Notes under the pieces: model-generated
Database searches by the model: none
Told to the model about the DNA's origin: nothing
The model's input: only the letters and a program-made list of their open reading frames with translations
In this document: in pieces, positions 8,555 through 17,600 of the stretch
Numbering within the stretch: position 1 is the first letter of the stretch
Layout: the number at the start of each line of letters is the position of its first letter
Source of the DNA: a virus
DNA length: 36,322 bases
IMG/VR virus record: IMGVR_UViG_3300008120_000245
Coordinates: 1-36,322 of that record
Reading direction: 5' to 3' (one strand)
Program-made: the position numbers and the translations under genes

Positions 8555-9213
8555 TAAATACTTCCTAGTCTAACGCGTAGTTTACTGTCATTGTAAATAG
8601 ATATTCCACTGCCATCAATTAGTATACCGCTGGTAGTATTGCCAAATACTGTGATAGTACCTGTAACAGTTAAATTACCCGTGTTTGCGGAAATTGCTTG
8701 TAAGTTACCCACTTTAAGAGAACTTAAATAAGGAATACCAATCCAATTAGTAGTATTAGTTGCAGGATTGTATAGCCCGTCTACTTGATACAAAAATTGA
8801 CCTTCTGATAATGAAGCAGGAGAATTAGTTTGCCAAGTAACTCCTGCAAACCAAGATCCTGTTGCAGGTACTGTATCTCCTGTTTCTGTTTTATTAGCTG
8901 GAGTTCCTGCAGGAGTTGTTGTTGTAACGGCATAAGCTACGCGTGCACTAATACCTTGACTGCCTGTACCTGAAGACCCAGCAGCTCCTTGAGGTCCTTG
9001 AGGTCCTGTAGCTCCTGTAGCTCCTGTAGCTCCTGTAGCTCCTGTAGCTCCTGTAGCCCCGTTAGTACCATTAGTAGCATAATAGCTTTGAGCTATTACA
9101 GATGATGTAGTCCAGTTAACGTTAGTAGTGGTACTAGTAGCTGCGTCTGTTAAACTAACTGTTGCGGCCCATAAAGTTTGACCCTGTAGCCCGCTAGTTG
9201 AAGCTGGTGGGTA
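8554..9213 (-). pseudogene. C-terminal part of the tail-tip fibre, displaced by a frameshift
   Basis: This frame is open from just after a TAG at 9214-9216 to a TAA at 8554-8556 (219 codons) and has no convincing start of its own; a TTG at 8791-8793 would give only 79 residues. It reads YPPASTSGLQGQTLWAATV..., a collagen-like GATGATG run (9007-9060), VDGLYNPATNTTNWIGIPYL, and ends SGISIYNDSKLRVRLGSI, a typical ending of lambda J-type tail-tip proteins. Its first ~50 residues repeat a domain in the upstream ORF (LWTATKPISALASATTTTIDWTSG against LWAATVSLTDAATSTTTNVNWTTS). The two ORFs are therefore one gene split by a -1 (or +2) shift near 9213-9225. Confidence 0.75.
9007..9057. repeat. 9-base tandem repeat encoding GAT tripeptides
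   Basis: Nearly identical 9-base units (plus strand TGTAGCTCC) repeat about six times and encode Gly-Ala-Thr, a short collagen-like linker within the tail-tip fibre. Confidence 0.85.
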
Positions 9214-10178
9214 CTAGATCCTGTTGGAGGACTAGGAATAGTTATTGCTGGTTTATACACCCTAACAGTTACTGCGTTAACACCTGCGACTCCAGTAGAT
9301 CCTGTAGCGCCAAAAGCTCCATTTTGACTAATAGATCCGACAACTGCACCTGAGGTCCAATCTATTGTTGTAGTAGTAGCGCTAGCTAATGCACTAATAG
9401 GTTTTGTAGCTGTCCACAGTTTAAGTAGTGCTGTGCCAGGATTTGTTGGCACAGTTGTTGACCAACCATCAGATCCAGTGTATCCAGAGTTAGCTCCAGT
9501 TGTCCATGTATAGGTACTAGATCCAGTTGGAGTATTGGCTGTTGTAGCCCATTGATATAAATACGCGGTAGCATATTTAGGAGGACTAGCTGCTTCATTA
9601 ACAATAGCCATTACTATTGTTTTAACAATGGGTGTGATTATACCTACGCCAGTAACACTTAATGTTACTGATACTGAGGTAGCACTTAGTGCTGGTGTTA
9701 CAGTTGTAGATGCAGTATTGCTAGAAGAAAGTGTTCCTCCAGTAATTGTCCAAGCATAAACAGGTGTAGTAATACCATTTAATACTGCTGCTAGTCCAGC
9801 TGTTGCTGGCGTAAATGCAGTACCTGCACTATTTTTTACAAAAGCACTATATCCAGAAATGTCCACAGTTTGAGCAGAGGCTACAATAGGTACACCACTT
9901 AATTCACTAGAATATGTAATCTGTGCTTCATCAATTTCGCTGATAAATGCATATCTTACATAATAAGTAGTACCAGGGGTTAAGTTTGGTATAATAATAG
10001 ACAGACTTAATCCGTCAAATACTTTGTTGGCATCTGACGGAGTAAATCCTGCTGTTGTGGAAGACCAGACTTTTACTTTGATCAAATCATCGCGAATATC
10101 TGATGTTCTAATAGTGTCGTAAGGTGTGTCTAGTTTTAATATTAAGGAATTAACGCCTGCGGATAAAGTTCCTGCCAT
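9150..10178 (-). CDS. Tail-tip/fibre protein, N-terminal part (frameshifted)
   Basis: A 342-residue ORF. Residues ~1-95 form a fibronectin-III-like domain (LTPGTTYYVRYAFISE), as in the C-terminal region of lambda J. Residues ~100-195 are an Ig-like beta domain (AWTITGGTLSSSNTASTTVTP). Residues ~200-310 carry a repeat unit (TPTGSSTYTWTTGANSGYTGSDGW...LWTATKP...TTIDWTSG). At ~320 the next copy of this unit begins (SPPTGSST) but switches frame, so the last ~20 residues (HQLQLAGYRVKLYGPQQLV) are out-of-frame sequence. The intact product, with 8554-9213, would be about 540 residues. It lies 9 bases after the tail hub gene. Confidence 0.75.
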   Translation of the reverse strand: MAGTLSAGVNSLILKLDTPYDTIRTSDIRDDLIKVKVWSSTTAGFTPSDANKVFDGLSLSIIIPNLTPGTTYYVRYAFISEIDEAQITYSSELSGVPIVASAQTVDISGYSAFVKNSAGTAFTPATAGLAAVLNGITTPVYAWTITGGTLSSSNTASTTVTPALSATSVSVTLSVTGVGIITPIVKTIVMAIVNEAASPPKYATAYLYQWATTANTPTGSSTYTWTTGANSGYTGSDGWSTTVPTNPGTALLKLWTATKPISALASATTTTIDWTSGAVVGSISQNGAFGATGSTGVAGVNAVTVRVYKPAITIPSPPTGSSTHQLQLAGYRVKLYGPQQLV

Positions 10179-10187
10179 AATTATCCT

Positions 10188-13100
10188 TTAAACAATTGTT
10201 TTGATTAATATAGACGCCAATGCACTAGTGTCGCCATAGCTGTCGTGAATATCTACAGTTCTGCAAGCTACTCTGTAGTTTATTCCTGCTTCTGATAGTC
10301 GTGGACTTGTAAACTCTAACAAGTTTTGTCGGGTTGCACCTGTTGACTTTACAACTTTAATGTTGTTGGTAGAGTCTGGTGTCAAGTTCCAGAAATCGCC
10401 AATACCAGTATCACGATAAATTCTATACTCATAGTGTTTAAATAGTGCTGGATTAACTGGAGTGTTAGAAACAGCTTTCATATCTAAAAAGTGAGTATTT
10501 AAATCTATTTCAAGACTATCTACAGTTGCGTAAGCCTTAAACTGCCCTACAGTATGTGTAGTTTCACTAGTCCAAGGACCTGTTCTACCATCTGTTGCTA
10601 CATATCTTAATTTTATTTTATATACTTGGCCTTTTTCTACTCCACTAATATAAATAGAGCCTGCGCTGTAATCTTCTGTAAACGTACGAGCATTAATAAG
10701 TGTACTTGATGTTGTAATACCGCTAGTTGTAGTAGAGCTAGTTTGTAAATAATAACTACACTCAATTCTTTGAGTAGCTCGGGGTAACTCTTGTGGGTTA
10801 GTATAGCTTATTTTTATGCGTTGTTCATAATTACCAGTAGACAATAATCTTGCAGCAGACTCATCGCTTATAACTAGGCTAATGGTTGGTACATCTGCAT
10901 TAGTAAAACTGTTTCGTAAATCTTGTCCAGGCAGTGTAATTTGAGACTCAAATGTTAGCAATTCACTTAATGTTTCGTAATCAGTAAATATATTGTATGT
11001 ATCTGTTACGCCATAGTCTACCATCGTTAAAGTAGCAGATTTATTTGATGACGGCTCAATACTAAGTACAAGTAAATCTTGCGCTTCTTGATGATACTCA
11101 CCAAACATATACAAGTCACCGGCATTTACTTCAGTGATTGTTGCACTAGTAGCTAACTTGACTGTAGTATGGTATCCAGTACTCATACCTGTTTTATCAA
11201 GTGTGCGTTCTACTGTAGCACCTAATGCAGATCTAAAACGAATAGTATAATTTTTGGTAACGTCAATATATACTTGTTCGTCTAGCACAAATTCCGTGCT
11301 GCTAACACGTTGATTAACGCGTCCGCTGCCTGTGCCCCACATAGGTACATCATGCATTACTTTTACACGATCGCCTCGATTACAGACTAGATATTCAATA
11401 TCTGAATTTAGTCTGTAAACTTCTGGTCGCAGCTTTGCTTGCGCAAAATGCCAACGAGCATGATCTATCACAGAAGATTTTTTAGTAACTCCAGGCAACT
11501 GTATACTTTCAAAAAGTTCTGCATTACCTGAATCTTTTCCACTATTGTAAATAATTACTTCTGCTTCTTGATAGTCTTGATCTTCGTCTATGTACGTAAC
11601 TCGTAAACCATCTGGCATTTTTGCTAAAGCTTTTGTAGATTCAAAACCCCAACTATTGTGTGGAGTAAAGTGTTGCACAATATTTGACTTTGGTTCGTCA
11701 ATTACCACAGACCATTTGCCGTCTATCATTGCAGGACTTGCTCGCCCAGCGGCACAAATATCTCGCAATACTTCTAGTATACTACGCTGTGATCCAACTA
11801 TGCTATTAAATTCGAATCCATTTGTAACACAATAATTATGCCAATATTGAATTTGAGTTAAGTTTATCTTACTGGCAACGTCTGCTTCTTTTACTCGTTG
11901 TGGGTTAGCTGGATGCTTTAACACATGCAAAAATAAATCTGCAGGATTATTGGTTGCCATTGTGGTCCAGGTTGTACCGTTCCATGAAGGTGCCCATGTT
12001 TGAACAATAGCATTAATTCCTTCAATCTGACCATTTAATTGTTCATTGGCTTTGATCTTTAGTGCTGTGCCTGCAAGTGTGCAGTTAATAGGCTCTTTGA
12101 TTGGCGAACTGTTACGTAAGAAAACAGTTTGTAACAACACTACTTGTCCATATATCTGTGCTTTAGCATATCCATTAGCTTCTTTTGTCCACTCAAGGTC
12201 AGCACCAGTTTTTCTACGAACTCGTACCTGAACTTGGTTTAAAGAGTTCAAATTATAGTAAGTTTTATTAACAGTAAAGGCATCTTTTTTAACAGTGCCA
12301 TCACCTAATGCAAAATCTTGCCAGGTTGTCCAAGGACCAGTTCCGTCTTTGACTTGAATTTCAATGCGTACCCATACAGATTCTTCTTTACCAGCCTCCT
12401 TGCCTTCGGAAAAAATTCTGCGTAAACCTTGTGGCAGGTGTAATGAAACTGTAAATTGACTAATAGGAACAATGGCTCCGCTGGAATCATATACAGGCGC
12501 ACCACTAGATGCGGCTACAAACGGGCCAAAAGTAGCTTCTGTTAACTCAGCGTTATATTGTCCAGGACAAGTTAGTGTACTATTACTAGGAACTACGTCT
12601 ACATCTTTTCCATAAATAGCAGTAAAGTCAAGTAACTGTTGTGCTGTTGGTGCAATTTTACGATCTAAAGTAACTGGAGGGACTGGTAAAGTGTATTCAC
12701 TTATGGAAATATTACCAATTTTAAGTGTACTAGCATCAATGTTTAGCGGGCCGTATCCCCACAATAAAAGCATTGACAGATAGCTTTCAGTATCATTCTC
12801 ATAGGTAAGATAGTTAACGGCGCCAAGCGGAGGAGTTATCTTTACTTTTCCTAAGATTACAGGAATGGCTTCGTAAGGACGCAATTGGTTTGCACCACCG
12901 TTAACCATATACTGCTGAATGTTTGTTCCAGGTGTATTAATATCTGGCGGACGGATTGGTGAAATTGCATTAATAAGTGCTCCGCCAACCATCATAACAC
13001 CAGTTGAAATAGCAGTATAAGCAAGAGGACTGGCTGCAGCAAAAGCAGCTGCAGTTGTTCCTGCAGTTGTAGCTCCCATAGCAATACCTACCTGGGTAGT

Positions 13101-13787
13101 AAGCCAGGGCGCAGCAGCCACTAACGCTAGTGTAAGTACTAAACGAAGTGTGTTGCCTTTGCCAGGAACAGCACGATATTCAACACGATCTGTGTCTTTT
13201 AGTGCGGTTGTAGACCACTTGCTAGAATCTACAACAATGCCATTTACCATGATAGTAATTTTACTGACTAACTCTTCGGCGATCTTATACTCAAACTTAA
13301 TCCAATTAGCCAGCTTATCAAGAGTTGTACCTGGTAAAATAGGTACAGTAAATCGTTCAGTACGTAGTGGATGTGGTACTACATTTAAAATTGCACTTTT
13401 ATTTTCACTGTACTTGTAAAACCCTGTGATGCGATTACGCCAACTCACAGAGTCAAAAGATTCGATTGCGCTAGTGTATTTGTCACGCGCATGCAAAAAG
13501 TGGGTGTTACTAACAGCAACACCCATATGTGATTCTACACCAAGAATATTAAATAATACAATGCAACCTTCTGTAGGTTCTTCAATCTGTTCCCAGCCTT
13601 CTTTGTACTGAGCAAACAGATCTCTCATACGTTCACTATCATCAGCTTCATAATCAGTGCTAAAACTAGGTAGATCAATATTGTACTCTTGTTTGTAAAC
13701 AAGACGCACTAATCCCCAGCAATCAATGCCGTTTGTATCCCTACCTTTATCTAGGAAAGGTATGCCTATGTATTTATTTTGCCACAT
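10188..13787 (-). CDS. Tail-tip hub: NlpC/P60 peptidase, beta-grasp (gpI-like) and J-like fusion
   Basis: A 1199-residue protein joining what lambda encodes as K, I and J. Residues 1-~130 are an NlpC/P60 domain with DCWG (Cys23), SHMGVAV (His87) and a second histidine at 99, the expected catalytic triad for cutting cell-wall peptides during DNA injection. Residues ~130-215 are a beta-grasp domain like lambda gpI (RTERFTVPILPGTTLDKLANWI, VNGIVVD). Next come a hydrophobic stretch (~215-275, LVLTLALVAAAPWL and a second segment) and the J-like hub with a putative tail domain around 620-900 (VASKINLTQIQYWHNYCVTNGFEFN; CAAGRASPAMIDGKWSVVIDEPKS). The C-terminus carries fibronectin-like domains. Its ATG overlaps the upstream stop (TAATG). 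Confidence 0.88.
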   Translation of the reverse strand: MWQNKYIGIPFLDKGRDTNGIDCWGLVRLVYKQEYNIDLPSFSTDYEADDSERMRDLFAQYKEGWEQIEEPTEGCIVLFNILGVESHMGVAVSNTHFLHARDKYTSAIESFDSVSWRNRITGFYKYSENKSAILNVVPHPLRTERFTVPILPGTTLDKLANWIKFEYKIAEELVSKITIMVNGIVVDSSKWSTTALKDTDRVEYRAVPGKGNTLRLVLTLALVAAAPWLTTQVGIAMGATTAGTTAAAFAAASPLAYTAISTGVMMVGGALINAISPIRPPDINTPGTNIQQYMVNGGANQLRPYEAIPVILGKVKITPPLGAVNYLTYENDTESYLSMLLLWGYGPLNIDASTLKIGNISISEYTLPVPPVTLDRKIAPTAQQLLDFTAIYGKDVDVVPSNSTLTCPGQYNAELTEATFGPFVAASSGAPVYDSSGAIVPISQFTVSLHLPQGLRRIFSEGKEAGKEESVWVRIEIQVKDGTGPWTTWQDFALGDGTVKKDAFTVNKTYYNLNSLNQVQVRVRRKTGADLEWTKEANGYAKAQIYGQVVLLQTVFLRNSSPIKEPINCTLAGTALKIKANEQLNGQIEGINAIVQTWAPSWNGTTWTTMATNNPADLFLHVLKHPANPQRVKEADVASKINLTQIQYWHNYCVTNGFEFNSIVGSQRSILEVLRDICAAGRASPAMIDGKWSVVIDEPKSNIVQHFTPHNSWGFESTKALAKMPDGLRVTYIDEDQDYQEAEVIIYNSGKDSGNAELFESIQLPGVTKKSSVIDHARWHFAQAKLRPEVYRLNSDIEYLVCNRGDRVKVMHDVPMWGTGSGRVNQRVSSTEFVLDEQVYIDVTKNYTIRFRSALGATVERTLDKTGMSTGYHTTVKLATSATITEVNAGDLYMFGEYHQEAQDLLVLSIEPSSNKSATLTMVDYGVTDTYNIFTDYETLSELLTFESQITLPGQDLRNSFTNADVPTISLVISDESAARLLSTGNYEQRIKISYTNPQELPRATQRIECSYYLQTSSTTTSGITTSSTLINARTFTEDYSAGSIYISGVEKGQVYKIKLRYVATDGRTGPWTSETTHTVGQFKAYATVDSLEIDLNTHFLDMKAVSNTPVNPALFKHYEYRIYRDTGIGDFWNLTPDSTNNIKVVKSTGATRQNLLEFTSPRLSEAGINYRVACRTVDIHDSYGDTSALASILIKTIV

Positions 13788-14308
13788 TAGAACATTCCTG
13801 GAAAATATGCTGGTGTAAACGAGTGCATTGGGAACGGTTCACGTTCGTAATCTATCATTGATAGGTCTGCAGTTACTGAGTCAGCATTGTAAGAAAAATT
13901 ACTGATATAGAAACCAGCAAAACTAGCTTCTACTGTATCTGGAGTTTTGGATAGTACCAGTTCCATTTTTACACTAGGCGGACCTACAATAGTTCGTACG
14001 ATAGGTATTACATAACGTGTAACATCACGTAGGATAATTGAACAACGAGGAGCTTGTGCTTCTTCTTCAGTTGGAAGTGAAATTTCCATAGGCAAGAAAA
14101 TAAAATCTTGGCTACGGCTAGTTACACCATAAACAACTTCGTCTGCAGTTTCACTGATACGTTTTGTAAATCCATCCGACAATCGTGCAACTACTGTGCT
14201 TGGATTAATTGGATCATAAATTGTTAACAAGAAAAGCAAGTCGCTGTCTGCTTCTGGCGAAAAAATCGCACGAATTGCATCTGGCGACATTGTAGTTAGT
14301 CTGCTCAT
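13787..14308 (-). CDS. Minor tail protein, DUF1833-type (lambda L position)
   Basis: The frame is open from an ATG at 14341, but the ATG at 14306-14308 overlaps the upstream stop as ATGA and begins MSRLTTMSPDAIRAIFSPEAD, so 173 residues is the likelier product. The sequence (LLFLLTIYDPINPSTVVARLSDGF..., FLPMEISLPTEEEAQAPRCSIILRDVTR) fits the DUF1833 family, found in siphovirus tail modules just before the NlpC/hub gene. By position it corresponds to lambda L. No cysteine cluster for an iron-sulphur centre, as in lambda L, is visible. Confidence 0.7.
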   Translation of the reverse strand: MSRLTTMSPDAIRAIFSPEADSDLLFLLTIYDPINPSTVVARLSDGFTKRISETADEVVYGVTSRSQDFIFLPMEISLPTEEEAQAPRCSIILRDVTRYVIPIVRTIVGPPSVKMELVLSKTPDTVEASFAGFYISNFSYNADSVTADLSMIDYEREPFPMHSFTPAYFPGMF

Positions 14309-14670
14309 GGTAGTATCTCTAGTTTTAAGGATATGTTCCAATATCCAGGAGCTAAATATGCTGTTTTAAATAGTTCGCCATCGCCTTGTGGCACTATGCG
14401 TGTTTCTACTGTGGTAGCTTTTCTGGGATGTAAGAAGCCAAATCTAGCAGTGCCACGAAGTGTATTTACAATCCATGTTTCTAAGGTACTTACTTGTGCA
14501 GTTGTCATAACAAACGAAACTTGCAGTTCGTCGGGCCTGCGTCCACGATACCGTTCTTTGGCAGGACCTGCATCCATAGGAGTCCTTATAATTAAGGCTC
14601 CTATAGATTCAGTAAATCCTTTTTGTGGGCTTTGTGGAAGTGTTGCTGGCCATGTGTACGTATATGCCAT
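14305..14670 (-). CDS. Minor tail protein (lambda M position)
   Basis: A 121-residue protein (MAYTYTWPATLPQSPQKGFTESIG... GTARFGFLHPRKATTVETRIVPQGDG...YWNISLKLEILP). The pattern is a beta-barrel tail protein that follows the tape measure gene, like lambda M and related distal-tail adaptors. It starts two bases after the tape measure stop and overlaps the next gene by four bases. Probably part of the ring joining the tail tube to the tip; the assignment relies mostly on gene order. Confidence 0.65.
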   Translation of the reverse strand: MAYTYTWPATLPQSPQKGFTESIGALIIRTPMDAGPAKERYRGRRPDELQVSFVMTTAQVSTLETWIVNTLRGTARFGFLHPRKATTVETRIVPQGDGELFKTAYLAPGYWNISLKLEILP

Positions 14671-14672
14671 AA

Positions 14673-17600
14673 TTATCTCCTAATTAACTGAGGCTGTAGT
14701 CCAAAAGTTCCACGAATAGCTTTTTGTGAAGCACTACCGTTGCGGGCAATTTCACCAGCTGTCATGTCACCGATCATAACCTCAATCTTACGATTACCAC
14801 GGCTATCAACAGTTTCACGAGTCTCTGCTTGTGCAGTAGAATAGTTATTAACAACTACATCAACGTTTCCACCGCCACCGCCTGCACGAACTCCCAAGTT
14901 ACCATTGCTATCACGCTTTAGTGGCATAATAGCTTCAGGACCTGCTTCGCCCATTAGTCCAGTACCTTTAGCAAACTTGAATAGTGTTGGAGAACTTACA
15001 ATTGAATTAGTAAACATTCCACCTTTGCCAAACTGTGTTAAGCCAGCATCATAAACTCCACCTTTAGCTTGTACTAAAAGATTGTTTCCTACGTTAATGC
15101 CGTCAGGACTTGCACCTATCCCAGTAGGATTAGCAAAGATACTAGCAACAAAATTCATTAAACCAGGCCTAGCGGCTGAATATAGTGTCATAGCTTGTTG
15201 TTGCATTTCGTAACGAATTAGGCCTTCGATCATGGAATCAATCATGCCTTTGAAATTTAGTTTACCAGTTTTAGTAAACTCAATAACGGCGTCGGCCATG
15301 CCTTCAAAGCTTTTCTTAAATATTTCGCCATAAGCAACTTGACGATTTGTTAAACTTTCTGTTAAGGCTTTAGATTTTTCTTGGGCTTCAAATACTTTAT
15401 TAACACCATCAACTTCAGCTAAATAAGCTTTAGAAGCTGCTTCCGCCTTAGCATTAATAGAAGCAATATCACCTGCGTTCTTAGGGTCAAGTAATTGTTT
15501 GGCTAAATCTAGTCGTGTTGCAATCAAATTATTTTGCAATTGCTCAAGTTTAATATCGCGTTGTTTAACACGATTCATTTGCTCAATGGTTATAAGCTGA
15601 TCTCGATAGTTTTCTGCAGTAATTATACCAAGCTCAGCTTGAGTTTGCAAGATTTCTTTTTGTATACCAACTAAGGCACTATCAGTTTCATTTAAAATTC
15701 TATTTAAATTTACTTGAGTTTCTAAGCTTTGACTCATTTGACCCATTGTTTGCAGATTAACTGCTAATAAGTCTTTTCTGGCACGCTCTTGATCTGCCGT
15801 GTTTTTTGCTGCATCAAATTGTTGGTTAGATGCGGTGACTTGTTCGTTGGCTGTTTGAACTGCTTTAACTGCTAAATCTGCAACATCTTTGTATTTAACT
15901 TTTTGTGCTTCTAGTACTATTAAATTAGAGGTAGCGCTTTGCTTAACACTGTCTAAGCTATTAAGTGCGCGTTTAATTGCGTCTTCTTGTTCAATATATT
16001 TATTGATAACTGCTTGTTGATCTTCCAGTGTTTTTGCACTAAACTCAGCTCCACGCAGCTCAGCCTCTTTATTATTAATAATCTCTTTTAAATCATTATC
16101 TAATTTCTTTTTAGCTGCTTCAAACCCGCTTTGTAATCCTTTAACTTCAGCCCCAATAGTATTCATAACTTGTTGCTGTCGTAGCTGTGTTGTCTGAGAT
16201 ATAGTGCCTTGTTGTTGTTGCATAGCTCTTAAAGTTTCAGGGCTACGCTCTAGCTTGCCTTCCCTAATATCTCGACTAATATTAGTACTTTGTAAAACTT
16301 TAGTCCTGTCTTCAATTTCTTTTAAACGAGGGGCTGCCGCAGTTGTAAGCGCTGCAGCATTACCACGAGATTCACGAATAGCTTCATCTCGTCTAGCTTC
16401 TAAAAATTGTTTTTCACTTTGCAGCCTGCCTAGTTCCATCTCTTTAATTAATCTTTGTGTTTCAGTAATTTGCTGAATTTGCAGATCAATTTTTTGATTT
16501 TCTAGTTTAGCACCAAGCTTAGCTGTTTCTGCTGTTTGAGGCAGCATATCTAACAAAGCTTTTTGTGAGCCTATAACTGCTTGAGCAATAGAGCGTGTAA
16601 ATCCGCCTTCAATTAAAGCAAAACCTCTTACAATAGAACTTTCAGCTACACCACCAAACTGTTTGCTAATATCGGACATTTCTTTACGAATACCGCTTAG
16701 CCCCGTTTCTGCAGCAGATACTTTTTCTTGTTCTGCACTTATTTTTGCATTTATAGGAGCTTTATTAAGTCGGCTAGCTGCTTGTTCTTTTAGCTTAACA
16801 ATATTAGCTTCTGAAGATTTTATTTGTGCTTCATACTCTTTTGCTTTATTGATAAGATCTACGTATTGTGCTTTGTTTTGTTCTAATAGTGCTTGAGATT
16901 CAGGACTTAGCAATTTCATTTTGCTAATATCACTTAATACATCTTGTAAAGTCGCTAATGTTGCAATAGGGTCTTCAAATGCTTTTTGTAAATTAAAACC
17001 TTGAGTAGCTAAATCTTTTCCAAAATTAGATAATGTATCTTTTTGTATTAAACTATTAGAGAGTTCTGTATAGCTGGCTTCTAATCCTTTAAATCCGTCT
17101 TTTACGGAAATTAGTGAGCCTGCAGTTTTTGCACCTGCTTTAGCTGCAACGTCAAAAGTACTTGCAATATCTTCGCCTGCTTTAATAACTTTTTTCGAAC
17201 TTAGACTACTTAAACTTTTGTTTATACTTTCGTCAGTTAGATCTGTTACATCTAATATTGTGCGTAACTTATCTTCTGTTTCTTTCTTAAGCTTGGGATC
17301 TGCTATTCCTTTTAGTCCTCCTGCAATTTGCAAAGAAATATTTTTTGCAAATTGAGATTGAAGATCTTGACCAAATATACCTTTTAAGCTATCTACAAAT
17401 CTATCCCAGCCATTTGCAGCCTTATCTGCAGCATCTAACGCTTTAACAGTACTGTTAATACCGTCGGACAAATTTGTAAATGATGTTGAAAGCGCTATTA
17501 AAGCATCAGGGCTTAAACTAGCACGATATCTACTATAAGTATTTGTTAAAGACTTAACATTCTCTGAATTATACTCTAAATTTTGGCTAAACTTTTCTAG

